From Saprospiraceae bacterium (lineage in GTDB: Bacteria; Bacteroidota; Bacteroidia; Chitinophagales; Saprospiraceae), in contig JADKBO010000006.1 in assembly GCA_016715105.1 (NCBI GenBank), positions 1 through 64,000 on the forward strand: a stretch of 64,000 bases of DNA, read 5' to 3'. Below the pieces are notes generated by a model, which was not told where the DNA came from, ran no database searches, and saw nothing but the letters and a program-made list of their open reading frames with translations. Positions 54,464 to 62,722 of this stretch are shown piece after piece. How positions within the stretch are numbered: position 1 is the first letter of the stretch; each line of letters opens with the position of its first letter. Both the position numbers and the translations under genes were made by a program.

Positions 54464-54695
54464 ATTATTTCATTTTGTCCAAAGCGCAACAACGCCAGAA
54501 TCATGTTGTTTACTTTTTTTTCAAGAATTTCGTAACCAAATGGCGAAAATAATGGTTTATCGTTGATTGGGGTTTGAAACCTAAATCGTTCTTTTGCATT
54601 TTTTTGACAATTCATCTTGGAAAAAGCCCACTTTGTCTAGATTACCAACATCCATTTGTCTTTATGAAAGACATTTGTTTAACACAATTACAAAA

Positions 54696-57134
54696 ATGAA
54701 AAAACATCTTACAAACTACAGCTTTTTAATCTTATTGTTTTCAATTTTTACAGGCTTATCATTACAAGCCCAAACTGCAACGCTCACCTCAAAGATTTTG
54801 GATGGGAAAAGCCAAGCCGTTGAATTTGCGACTATTGCTCTAAAAAGTGCTATAGATAGTACTTTGATAAAAGTGGAAATGACAGATGAAAATGGAATAT
54901 TTACCATTCAAAACATCAAACCTGCTGATTATCTTTTGGAAATCACCTATGTGGGATTAGCTGACTTTAGAAAAATAATCACTGTAAGTCAGGGAAATAA
55001 TGACCTAGGCTCCTTAAATATGGATGCTGGAAATCAGCAGATTGAGGAAGTAACGGTCACTGCTCAAAGGACTATGATCGAAGCAAAGAGTGATAGAATG
55101 GTCTTTAATGTACAAGGAACAATCAATAGTGCGGGTGAAAATTTACTCAATTTATTGAGAAAGGCACCAGGAGTTTTAGTTGATAACAATGATAATATAT
55201 CCGTATTGAGTAGAGCGGGTGTATTGATCTATGTCGATGGCAAAAGACTACCATTGTCAGGCGCAGATTTGACCGCCTATCTTCAAAGTCTTCCTGCAGA
55301 ACAAGTGGATCATATTGACATCATTACCAATCCAGGCGCAAAATATGAAGCAGAAGGAAATGCCGGAATCATTGATATCATTTTGAAAAGAGATAAAAAC
55401 CAAGGGGCCAATGGATCTTTGAGTGGAAGCCTTTCAAGAGGTAGATTTACGACTGGAAATATCAGTGGAACGGGAAATTACCGTGGTAAAAAATTCAATA
55501 CCTTTTTCTCTGGAGGATATAATGGTGGAACAAATTGGAATAATATGAATTTTGGCAATGACCAAAATGGATTATTGATCAATGAAGTAAATAATTTTTA
55601 CAGTGACTTCAATAATTTCAATGTCAGGGTCGGAACCGATTTCTTTATTTCTCCCAAAAGTACGATTGGATTTTTGGTGACGGGTCAAAACAGCAACATC
55701 AGCCAGTCTTCTAGAAACAGAAGTGAAATAGGTGCTAAAAACGCTGCTAAGATTGATAGTATTTTGCGTTCAGATAATACAAGTTTAGTAGATCGTGTTC
55801 AAAGGACCTACAACCTCAATTATGCGTATAGAAATGGTGAGAAGACCGTCAATGTAGATTTAGATCTCGGTAATTATAACAACGATAGCGATAATTTTCA
55901 ACCAAATAGATATTATAACGCTGCAGAAACCCAAATAATTAGCGAATACAACAACCACTATCTTACACCTGTGACCATCGATATTGCTACCGCAAAAGTG
56001 GACGTAGAATTACCATTGATGAAAGGGAAATTTGGATTCGGGTCCAAGTATAGTCAGGTAGTTACAGACAATACGTTTTTGTTCAATAACATCCTTAATG
56101 GAGTCGACGTGTTAAATAACAGAAGGAGTAATAATTTTAAATACAATGAAGAGGTGGCAGCTGCTTATGCCAATTACAATAAGACATTGTCACCACTGAT
56201 CGACATTACGATGGGTTTGCGATTGGAAAATACCAACTCAACTGGTGATTTACGCGCATTTTTGCCTGAGCTGCAAGAAGATCCGGTGAAGTTCAATTAT
56301 TTGAGTTATTTTCCATCGGCAGGATTTACCTTCAAGAAAAATCCAGAACACGTTTATTCATTCAACTATGGTCGTAGAATCAATAGGCCTGACTACAATG
56401 TGTTGAATCCATTCAGAGAGCAGATTACTGAGTTATCATTCAGCAAGGGTAATCCTTTCTTAAGACCAGAAATTGTCAATAACTTAGAGTTTAGTTATAC
56501 CCTTAAATACCGCTTTAATTTCAGCTTGGCATTTAGCAAAACCAATGATCAAATCACCAGATTAATTGGTCCAGATGATACCGACCCACGCGCAGGATTC
56601 ATCACTTATGCCAATTTGGCCAATCAAAAAATTTATAGTTTCAACTCTTCTATTCCTTTGGATGTCACAAAATGGTGGAACCTATACTTCAATGCAGCGT
56701 TTTCTTACACTGATAATCAAGCAGATTATGGTAATGGAGCAGTTGTAGATGTTCAAGTTTTTAATTACAATTTCTACCAACAACAAGTTTTTAGCCTTCC
56801 AAATAAGTGGAAATTTGAAGTATCAGGTTGGTATAGCGGCCCTGGGGTCTGGGGTGGAGTGTTTCTTTATGAATCTCAATACAGTTTGAATCTTGGACTT
56901 CAACGTAAGTTTATAAATGATAAAATGAATGTCAAACTAGCTGTAAGTGATGTTACCTTTAAATCAGGATGGAACGGTTATTCAAACTTTAATGGATTAA
57001 TTGGTACTGGTAGCGGTAATTATGATAGTAGAAGAGCTACATTGTCAGTCAGTTATGAATTAGGAAATAAAAATGTAAAATCCAGAAATAGAGAAACTGG
57101 ATTAGAAACTGAAGCTAAAAGAGTTGGAGGATAA
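54696..57134 (+). CDS. TonB-receptor-like outer membrane beta-barrel protein
   Basis: 812 residues from the ATG at 54696; the frame is open 34 codons upstream, but those residues are not a signal peptide, while MKKHLTNYSFLILLFSIFTG (up to SLQAQ) is. Residues 27-105 are a carboxypeptidase-regulatory-like domain, then a plug-like region (LLNLLRKAPGVLVDNNDNIS, LPAEQVDHIDIITNPGAKYE, AEGNAGIIDIILKR) and the OMP_b-brl_3 barrel (YSFNYGRRINRPDYNVLNPF, GNPFLRPEIVNNLEFSYT). It belongs to the 'outer membrane beta-barrel family protein' group of Bacteroidota, of unknown substrate. It diverges from the receptor gene at 52106-54463. Confidence 0.88.
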   Translation: MKKHLTNYSFLILLFSIFTGLSLQAQTATLTSKILDGKSQAVEFATIALKSAIDSTLIKVEMTDENGIFTIQNIKPADYLLEITYVGLADFRKIITVSQGNNDLGSLNMDAGNQQIEEVTVTAQRTMIEAKSDRMVFNVQGTINSAGENLLNLLRKAPGVLVDNNDNISVLSRAGVLIYVDGKRLPLSGADLTAYLQSLPAEQVDHIDIITNPGAKYEAEGNAGIIDIILKRDKNQGANGSLSGSLSRGRFTTGNISGTGNYRGKKFNTFFSGGYNGGTNWNNMNFGNDQNGLLINEVNNFYSDFNNFNVRVGTDFFISPKSTIGFLVTGQNSNISQSSRNRSEIGAKNAAKIDSILRSDNTSLVDRVQRTYNLNYAYRNGEKTVNVDLDLGNYNNDSDNFQPNRYYNAAETQIISEYNNHYLTPVTIDIATAKVDVELPLMKGKFGFGSKYSQVVTDNTFLFNNILNGVDVLNNRRSNNFKYNEEVAAAYANYNKTLSPLIDITMGLRLENTNSTGDLRAFLPELQEDPVKFNYLSYFPSAGFTFKKNPEHVYSFNYGRRINRPDYNVLNPFREQITELSFSKGNPFLRPEIVNNLEFSYTLKYRFNFSLAFSKTNDQITRLIGPDDTDPRAGFITYANLANQKIYSFNSSIPLDVTKWWNLYFNAAFSYTDNQADYGNGAVVDVQVFNYNFYQQQVFSLPNKWKFEVSGWYSGPGVWGGVFLYESQYSLNLGLQRKFINDKMNVKLAVSDVTFKSGWNGYSNFNGLIGTGSGNYDSRRATLSVSYELGNKNVKSRNRETGLETEAKRVGG

Positions 57135-57175
57135 TATCCTTACCCTAGTAAAGAACATTTCAGATAATTTTCAAT

Positions 57176-57233
57176 GATAAATCAGTTAGGTGCCTATGAA
57201 AACCGGCAGTTGACTGATTTATCATCTTTTTTT
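57176..57233 (+). terminator. Terminator after the outer membrane barrel gene
   Basis: GATAAATCAGT (57176-57186) / ACTGATTTATC (57213-57223), a perfect 11-bp stem whose loop contains GGTGCC/GGCAGT-type partial pairing, followed by CTTTTTTTCC. It lies 41 bp after the stop. Confidence 0.85.
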
Positions 57234-57300
57234 CCTTTACCAATCACATTTTAAGTTTACGATTGTAAATTGCGCCTTCAAAATTAGCAATCGTATTAAA

Positions 57301-58179
57301 ATGACGACAAAAGTAAAGGTTGGCTTGGTACAAATGACCTGTGAGGCGGATAAGGAAACAAATCTTGCAAAAGCCATAGCAAAAACTCGAGAGGCAGCAG
57401 CTGCTGGAGCACAAATAGTTTGTCTTCAAGAACTATTTACTTCCTTGTATTTCTGCGAAGTAGAAGATTACGAAAATTTTAAATTAGCCGAGCCCATTCC
57501 AGGGCCATCTACAGAAGCTTTGCAAGCAGTGGCAAAGGAGACAGGAGTGGTCATCATTGCTTCGCTTTTCGAAAAAAGAACCCAAGGTTTATACCACAAT
57601 ACTACTGCTGTCATTGATGCAGACGGATCCTATTTGGGTAAATATCGTAAAATGCACATCCCAGATGACCCAGCTTTTTATGAGAAATTTTACTTTACAC
57701 CAGGTGATTTAGGTTATAAAGTATTTCAAACAAAATTTGCCAAAATTGGCGTTTTGATATGCTGGGACCAATGGTATCCAGAAGCAGCCAGAATTACGTC
57801 TTTGATGGGTGCAGAAATTCTATTTTATCCCACCGCCATAGGTTGGGCGACCGATCAAGATGAAGCTACCAATACAGAACAATACAATGCTTGGCAAACG
57901 ATACAAAGGAGTCATGCTGTTGCCAATGGAGTCCATGTTGTGAGTGTAAACAGGGTAGGCTTTGAGCAAGATGGGGCAATGAAATTCTGGGGAGGTTCTT
58001 TTGTTTCTAATCCATTTGGTTCGGTTATTTACAAAGCATCTCACAATGAAGAAGTTATACATGTCCAAGAAATAGATACTGCAAAGACTGATACATATCG
58101 CACACATTGGCCGTTTCTAAGGGATAGGAGAATTGATTCTTATCAGCCTATCACAAAGAGATTCATTGACGAAGACTAA
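57301..58179 (+). CDS. aguB: N-carbamoylputrescine amidase
   Basis: 292 residues of the nitrilase superfamily. It hydrolyses N-carbamoylputrescine to putrescine, CO2 and ammonia. The catalytic triad is visible: Glu in CLQELFTSLYFC (about residue 42), Lys in YRKMHIPDDPAFYEKFYF and Cys in IGVLICWDQWYPEAARI (about residue 158). The segment WQTIQRSHAVANGVHVVSVNR is typical of AguB-type enzymes. It is followed 38 bp later by aguA, the preceding enzyme of the pathway, which confirms the assignment. Confidence 0.95.
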   Translation: MTTKVKVGLVQMTCEADKETNLAKAIAKTREAAAAGAQIVCLQELFTSLYFCEVEDYENFKLAEPIPGPSTEALQAVAKETGVVIIASLFEKRTQGLYHNTTAVIDADGSYLGKYRKMHIPDDPAFYEKFYFTPGDLGYKVFQTKFAKIGVLICWDQWYPEAARITSLMGAEILFYPTAIGWATDQDEATNTEQYNAWQTIQRSHAVANGVHVVSVNRVGFEQDGAMKFWGGSFVSNPFGSVIYKASHNEEVIHVQEIDTAKTDTYRTHWPFLRDRRIDSYQPITKRFIDED

Positions 58180-58217
58180 GCCACCATACATTCAAAACTT
58201 AGAAAATTGCTTTGCTG

Positions 58218-59276
58218 ATGACACTTATTGACACCTCTGTAACCCCAAAATCACAGGGATATTATTTTCCGGCAGAATTTGACCCTCAAGTTGCGACATG
58301 GCTGAGCTGGCCGCACAAAGAGGAAAGTTGGCCAGGGAAAATAGCAAGTATTTATAAGCCTTATGTATTATTTATTAAGGAAATAAGCAGGGGCCAGTAT
58401 GTAAACATCAATGTGGCTGATGCACAAATGGAAGCTTTTGCAAAAGGATTGATTGAAGCAGCAGGTGTGGACATGAGGTACATCAAATTTTACTATCATC
58501 CTACCAATGATGCGTGGTGCAGAGATCATGGACCTGCTTTCTTGATCAATCCAAAAGCAAAGCAAAGCAAGGTAATCGTGGATTGGGGATATAATGCGTG
58601 GGGAGGAAAATACCCACCATTTGATCTTGATGATGTCGTTCCTACTTTGATAGGCAAGGAATTGGGATTACCAGTTTTTCATCCAGGGATAATAATGGAA
58701 GGTGGTTCGATTGAAGTCAACGGAAAAGGAACTTTGATGACTTCTTCATCTTGTTTGCTCAATCCCAATCGTAATCCGCACCTCAACCAAGGTCAAGTAG
58801 AACAATATTTATGCGACTATTATGGAGTAGAACAAATATTATGGGTAGCAGATGGCATTGTTGGAGATGATACTGATGGCCATATAGATGATACAGTGAG
58901 ATTTGTCAATCATGATACGGTTATCACAGTGATTGAAAAGGATAAATCCGACGAGAACTACGAAATTTTACAACACAATCTGAGGCAATTGAAAAGTATG
59001 AGACTCATCAATGGCAAACAATTGGAAATTGTGGAACTGCCCATGCCTCCCAAGTTGACTTATGACGATCAGCGCTTACCTGCATCGTACGCCAATTTCT
59101 TGATAACGAATTTGAGTGTCATTGTTCCTACCTTCAGATCAAACACTGACGACCACGCATTGGACATCATCCAAAGTTGTTTCAGGGATAGAAGGGTGGT
59201 AGGAATTGACAGTTTGGACATTATCTGGGGATTGGGTAGTTTTCATTGCCTGAGCCAACAAGAACCACTTGTTTAA
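58218..59276 (+). CDS. aguA: Agmatine deiminase
   Basis: 352 residues from the ATG at 58218 (a TTG two codons earlier is possible). It converts agmatine to N-carbamoylputrescine and ammonia. The PPAD-fold motifs are WLSWPHKEESWPG, NDAWCRDHGPAFLIN (catalytic Asp/His neighbourhood), EGGSIEVNGKGTLMTSS, DDTDGHIDD (substrate His/Asp) and the C-terminal catalytic Cys in GLGSFHCLSQQEP (about residue 342). Next to aguB. Arginine decarboxylase, which would make agmatine, is not in the window. Confidence 0.95.
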   Translation: MTLIDTSVTPKSQGYYFPAEFDPQVATWLSWPHKEESWPGKIASIYKPYVLFIKEISRGQYVNINVADAQMEAFAKGLIEAAGVDMRYIKFYYHPTNDAWCRDHGPAFLINPKAKQSKVIVDWGYNAWGGKYPPFDLDDVVPTLIGKELGLPVFHPGIIMEGGSIEVNGKGTLMTSSSCLLNPNRNPHLNQGQVEQYLCDYYGVEQILWVADGIVGDDTDGHIDDTVRFVNHDTVITVIEKDKSDENYEILQHNLRQLKSMRLINGKQLEIVELPMPPKLTYDDQRLPASYANFLITNLSVIVPTFRSNTDDHALDIIQSCFRDRRVVGIDSLDIIWGLGSFHCLSQQEPLV

Positions 59277-59416
59277 AATCGAGATATTTCACTACTTTTT
59301 ATTTTAATACACAGAATTCAAACAAGCGACAGTAAAATGTAAAGACAAATGACCTCATTTCGGTCAGATTTACTTTTTTTGTGGCTCCATTTACAAAACT
59401 TATAAAAAAACAAACA

Positions 59417-60172
59417 ATGAGACAGAAAATAGCAGCAGGAAACTGGAAAATGAACAATACTTTGGAAGAATCAATTGCGCTTGCAAACGAATTGGTAGCA
59501 GCAGGTAGCCCAGAAGGTGTATTGACCATTCTTGGAGTTCCATATGTTTATCTTGATAAAATCAATCAAATTGTTTCCGGAGCACCTGGTATAGAAGTGG
59601 CTGCACAAAATGCTCACCAAGCATTGAGCGGCGCATTCACTGGCGAAATTTCTGTAAAAATGTTGTCTTCACTCGGAATCAAATATGTAATTCTGGGCCA
59701 CTCTGAGCGCAGAGAATATTTTGCTGAATCGGATGCTTTATTACTTTCAAAAACAAACACAGCTTTGGCTGAAGGTTTATTGCCTATCTTTTGTTGTGGC
59801 GAACCATTGGCGATCAGAAAGTCAGGCGAACACATCAGTTACGTAATCAATCAGTTGAAAGCGTCTATTTTCCAATTGAGTGCAGAAGACTTTAAAAAAT
59901 TAATCATTGCGTATGAGCCAATTTGGGCCATTGGTACTGGAGAAACAGCTTCACCAGAACAAGCCCAAGAAATGCACGCTGAAATAAGAGCGGCCATTGC
60001 TGATGTATTCGGAGATGAGCTAGCACAAGAAATTTCTATTTTATATGGTGGTTCTGTCAACGCTGCAAATGCCAAGGATTTGTTTGCAAGAGCAGACGTT
60101 GATGGTGGTTTGGTAGGCGGTGCATCGTTGAAGTCAGATGTTTTCATCCAAGTTATGAACGGGTTTCAATAG
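59417..60172 (+). CDS. tpiA: Triosephosphate isomerase
   Basis: 251 residues from the ATG at 59417; the frame is open 12 codons further upstream, but MRQKIAAGNWKMNNTLEES is the proper N-terminus. TIM interconverts dihydroxyacetone phosphate and glyceraldehyde 3-phosphate. Catalytic Lys and Asn lie in AGNWKMN, His in ILGHSERREYF, Glu in IAYEPIWAIGTG (loop 6 begins here) and the phosphate loop is ILYGGSVN with VGGASL. Length is standard. Monocistronic. Confidence 0.97.
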   Translation: MRQKIAAGNWKMNNTLEESIALANELVAAGSPEGVLTILGVPYVYLDKINQIVSGAPGIEVAAQNAHQALSGAFTGEISVKMLSSLGIKYVILGHSERREYFAESDALLLSKTNTALAEGLLPIFCCGEPLAIRKSGEHISYVINQLKASIFQLSAEDFKKLIIAYEPIWAIGTGETASPEQAQEMHAEIRAAIADVFGDELAQEISILYGGSVNAANAKDLFARADVDGGLVGGASLKSDVFIQVMNGFQ

Positions 60173-60263
60173 GGATTCCAATGGGATTTCAATAGGATTT
60201 CAATAGGATTTCAATGGGATTTCAATGGGATTTCAATGGGATTTCAATTTTCCAAGTTTAAAT
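60173..60263. repeat. 11-bp tandem array GGGATTTCAAT
   Basis: Starting one base after the tpiA stop, GGGATTTCAAT and its variant AGGATTTCAAT are repeated about seven times in tandem (60173-60249) with exact 11-bp steps. No gene covers it. Confidence 0.92.
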
Positions 60264-60500
60264 TAGGACAACCGGGTAGAGACGCAAAATTTTGCGTCTC
60301 CGAATGATTGTTCAACCATTGCGGAAGGAGGGACACGTGGGGATTTCAATAGGAATTCAATAGGAATTCAATGGGATTTCAATAGATTTAACCTTGAAAG
60401 CAGGGACACTGGGTTTCAGGAATTCAAAGTCTAGGACCAACCGGGTAGGACGCAATGCGTCTCCGAATTGTTCAATCATTGCAGAAGGAGGGACACGTGG
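60264..60500. repeat. Two copies of a palindromic element inside GGGATTTCAAT repeats
   Basis: An element of about 75 bp occurs twice (about 60266-60340 and 60432-60500): ACCGGGTAGA, a palindrome, CCGAAT...TTGTTCAA, CATTGC, then AAGGAGGGACACGTGG. In copy one the palindrome is perfect over 22 bp (60279-60300, half-site GAGACGCAAAA); in copy two it has shrunk to GACGCAATGCGTC (60449-60461). Between the copies more 11-bp GGAATTCAATA-type units occur (60341-60385). It looks like a REP-type unit with its own spread history. Confidence 0.85.
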
Positions 60501-60705
60501 AAATTCAACCTTGAATTATATATCCTAAAGGAAAGCCTCCATATTGTTTAAAAACTGAAAGCTGACCACTGAAAGCTGACCACTGATAACTGACCGCTCA
60601 TAGCTGACCACTGATAGCTGAAAGCTCAAAGCTCACTCCTCACTACAAGATTTTTTCAACTTTCCTCAGAATTTTCTACTTTCGCGGCTCGAAACGAAAA
60701 ATGAT
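60501..60705. repeat. TGAAAGCTGACCAC repeat
   Basis: From 60555 to 60635 a unit of 14 bp (TGAAAGCTGACCAC, built from two 7-bp halves) recurs about six times with increasing divergence. The remaining sequence holds the promoter region of the ABC-F gene; TACTTTCG at 60676-60683 resembles the TAnnTTTG box. Confidence 0.82.
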
Positions 60706-62337
60706 ATGATTTCAGTAGATGGATTGACGGTAGAATTTGGAGGTAGGACACTTTTTGGAGATGTTTCTTTTGTCATCAATGAAAATGATAAAATTGCATT
60801 GATGGGTAAAAATGGGGCGGGAAAATCCACAATGATGAAAATCATAGCTGGAGTTTCCAAACCAAGTCGTGGCCATGTGCGAGCACCAAAAGATGCAGTT
60901 ATAGCTTATTTACCGCAGCATTTACTTACCAAAGATGATTGCACCGTTTTTGAAGAAGCTTCCAAAGCTTTTGCCCAAATCTTTGAGATGAGGGATGAAA
61001 TTGATCGACTCAATGAAGAAATGGCCACTCGTGAGGATTATGATTCAGATAGTTATATGAAGTTGATTGAACGAGTATCTGAGCTGGGCGAGCAATATTA
61101 TGCCATGGATGAAGTCAATTACGATGCTGAGGTTGAAAAAACATTGATGGGGCTTGGATTTAAATCATCGGATTTTCAACGAAAAACAAGTGAATTTAGT
61201 GGTGGTTGGAGAATGAGGATCGAACTGGCCAAAATTTTACTCAGAAAACCTGACTTGATTTTGCTCGATGAGCCTACCAATCACATTGACATTGATTCGG
61301 TTATTTGGTTGGAGAATTTTTTGGTAAATAAAGCCAAAGCAGTGATTGTCATTTCCCACGATAAAGCCTTCATTGATAATATCACTACTCGTACCATAGA
61401 GGTAACCATGGGTAAAATCTATGATTACAAGGCCAATTATTCCCACTATCTACAGCTGCGAGAAGATCGCAGATTGTCGCAAATCAAAGCTTACCGAGAG
61501 CAACAAAAAATGATTGCTGAGAACAAGGCTTTTATAGAGCGATTTAAGGGCACTTATTCCAAAACCAACCAAGTAAACAGCGTGGAAAGGATGTTGGAAA
61601 AATTGGAAATCATTGAGGTGGATGAGGTGGATAATTCAGCTCTGAAGTTGAGGTTTCCACCTTGTGTAAGATCAGGCGATTATCCGGTTTCGGTAGAAAG
61701 TATGAGCAAAAAATATGGCGATCACTTGGTTTTTAAGGATGCCAGTTTGGCCATCAAAAGGGGAGAGAAAGTATCATTTGTAGGTAGAAATGGTGAAGGA
61801 AAGTCGACCATGATCAAGGCCATCATGGGTGAGATTGATTTTGAAGGTAAATGCCAGCAAGGCCATAATGTGCAAGTAGGATATTTTGCACAAGATGAGG
61901 CGGCGAGGTTAGATCCGGATTTGACGGTATTTCAGACGGTAGATGAGGTCGCCCAAGGAGAAGTAAGAACACAGCTTAAGAATATTTTGGGGTGTTTTAT
62001 GTTTTCTGGTGATGATATTGACAAGAGGGTAGGCGTCCTTTCTGGAGGAGAAAGAACCCGATTGGCTATGGTGAAATTACTTTTGGAACCAGTAAATGTT
62101 TTGATTCTGGATGAACCGACAAATCACCTTGACATTAAATCTAAAGATGTGCTCAAGGAGGCATTGCTCAATTTTGACGGCACCCTTATTTTAGTATCAC
62201 ATGATCAGGACTTTTTACAAGGTCTTTCAGAAAAAGTATTTGAATTTAAAGATCAAAGAGTGATCGAACATTTTGAAACCATCAGTGAGTTTTTGGCCAG
62301 AAACAAAGTCGAAAATTTAAAAGAATTCAACAAATAG
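60706..62337 (+). CDS. ABC-F family ATP-binding protein
   Basis: 543 residues with two ABC ATPase domains and no membrane segment. First domain: GKNGAGKSTMMK (Walker A, about residues 33-44), EFSGGWRMRIELAK (signature) and LILLDEPTNHID (Walker B). A linker of about 80 residues follows (RLSQIKAYREQQKMIAEN, the P-site tRNA interaction motif region). Second domain: GRNGEGKSTMIK, VLSGGERTRLAM, VLILDEPTNHLD. ABC-F proteins act on ribosomes, where they rescue or tune translation; this one resembles the YbiT/Uup-type housekeeping members, but an exact subfamily is not certain. Confidence 0.92.
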   Translation: MISVDGLTVEFGGRTLFGDVSFVINENDKIALMGKNGAGKSTMMKIIAGVSKPSRGHVRAPKDAVIAYLPQHLLTKDDCTVFEEASKAFAQIFEMRDEIDRLNEEMATREDYDSDSYMKLIERVSELGEQYYAMDEVNYDAEVEKTLMGLGFKSSDFQRKTSEFSGGWRMRIELAKILLRKPDLILLDEPTNHIDIDSVIWLENFLVNKAKAVIVISHDKAFIDNITTRTIEVTMGKIYDYKANYSHYLQLREDRRLSQIKAYREQQKMIAENKAFIERFKGTYSKTNQVNSVERMLEKLEIIEVDEVDNSALKLRFPPCVRSGDYPVSVESMSKKYGDHLVFKDASLAIKRGEKVSFVGRNGEGKSTMIKAIMGEIDFEGKCQQGHNVQVGYFAQDEAARLDPDLTVFQTVDEVAQGEVRTQLKNILGCFMFSGDDIDKRVGVLSGGERTRLAMVKLLLEPVNVLILDEPTNHLDIKSKDVLKEALLNFDGTLILVSHDQDFLQGLSEKVFEFKDQRVIEHFETISEFLARNKVENLKEFNK

Positions 62338-62722
62338 ATCCGCAAATTTTTGTGTCCCACGGTTTGTTGTTTTTTTGGCTGTTTTCAAAAAAAAAAGAGA
62401 GCACGACCAATACAAGCCGAGCCCTCAAAACCGCAATTGATTTGATCTTAAAAAATATTATTACCTTATAAAATTTTGTACTACTATTTGTTTTTTACTG
62501 CATAAATTGACTCTGCCATTACAGTTATTTGGGTTACTGTTCGTTTGGATTTAAAGTAAACTTTAAGTCCAAAATTATAATGACACCGTTTCAATTAAAG
62601 TGTAAATAAAATTAAATTTTTATTATATATAGTGTCAGAGGTCAGCATTTTTAGTAATTTCGATGCTATAAAGTGATAATTTTTCCCAAACTCATCAATC
62701 AACAGTCTAAATAGGGTATTTT
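62338..62722. other. Intergenic region between the ABC-F gene and the oxidoreductase gene
   Basis: AT-rich 385-bp gap. An imperfect inverted repeat GGATTTAAAGT...CTTTAAGTCC lies at 62549-62572. No gene or known RNA is visible. The TAATTTCG near 62654-62661 could be a weak -7 box of the next gene. Confidence 0.45.

Noticed and set aside
60173..60500. CRISPR array or attachment site
   Set aside because: The 11-bp tandem steps leave no spacers, and there is no integrase or cas gene nearby.
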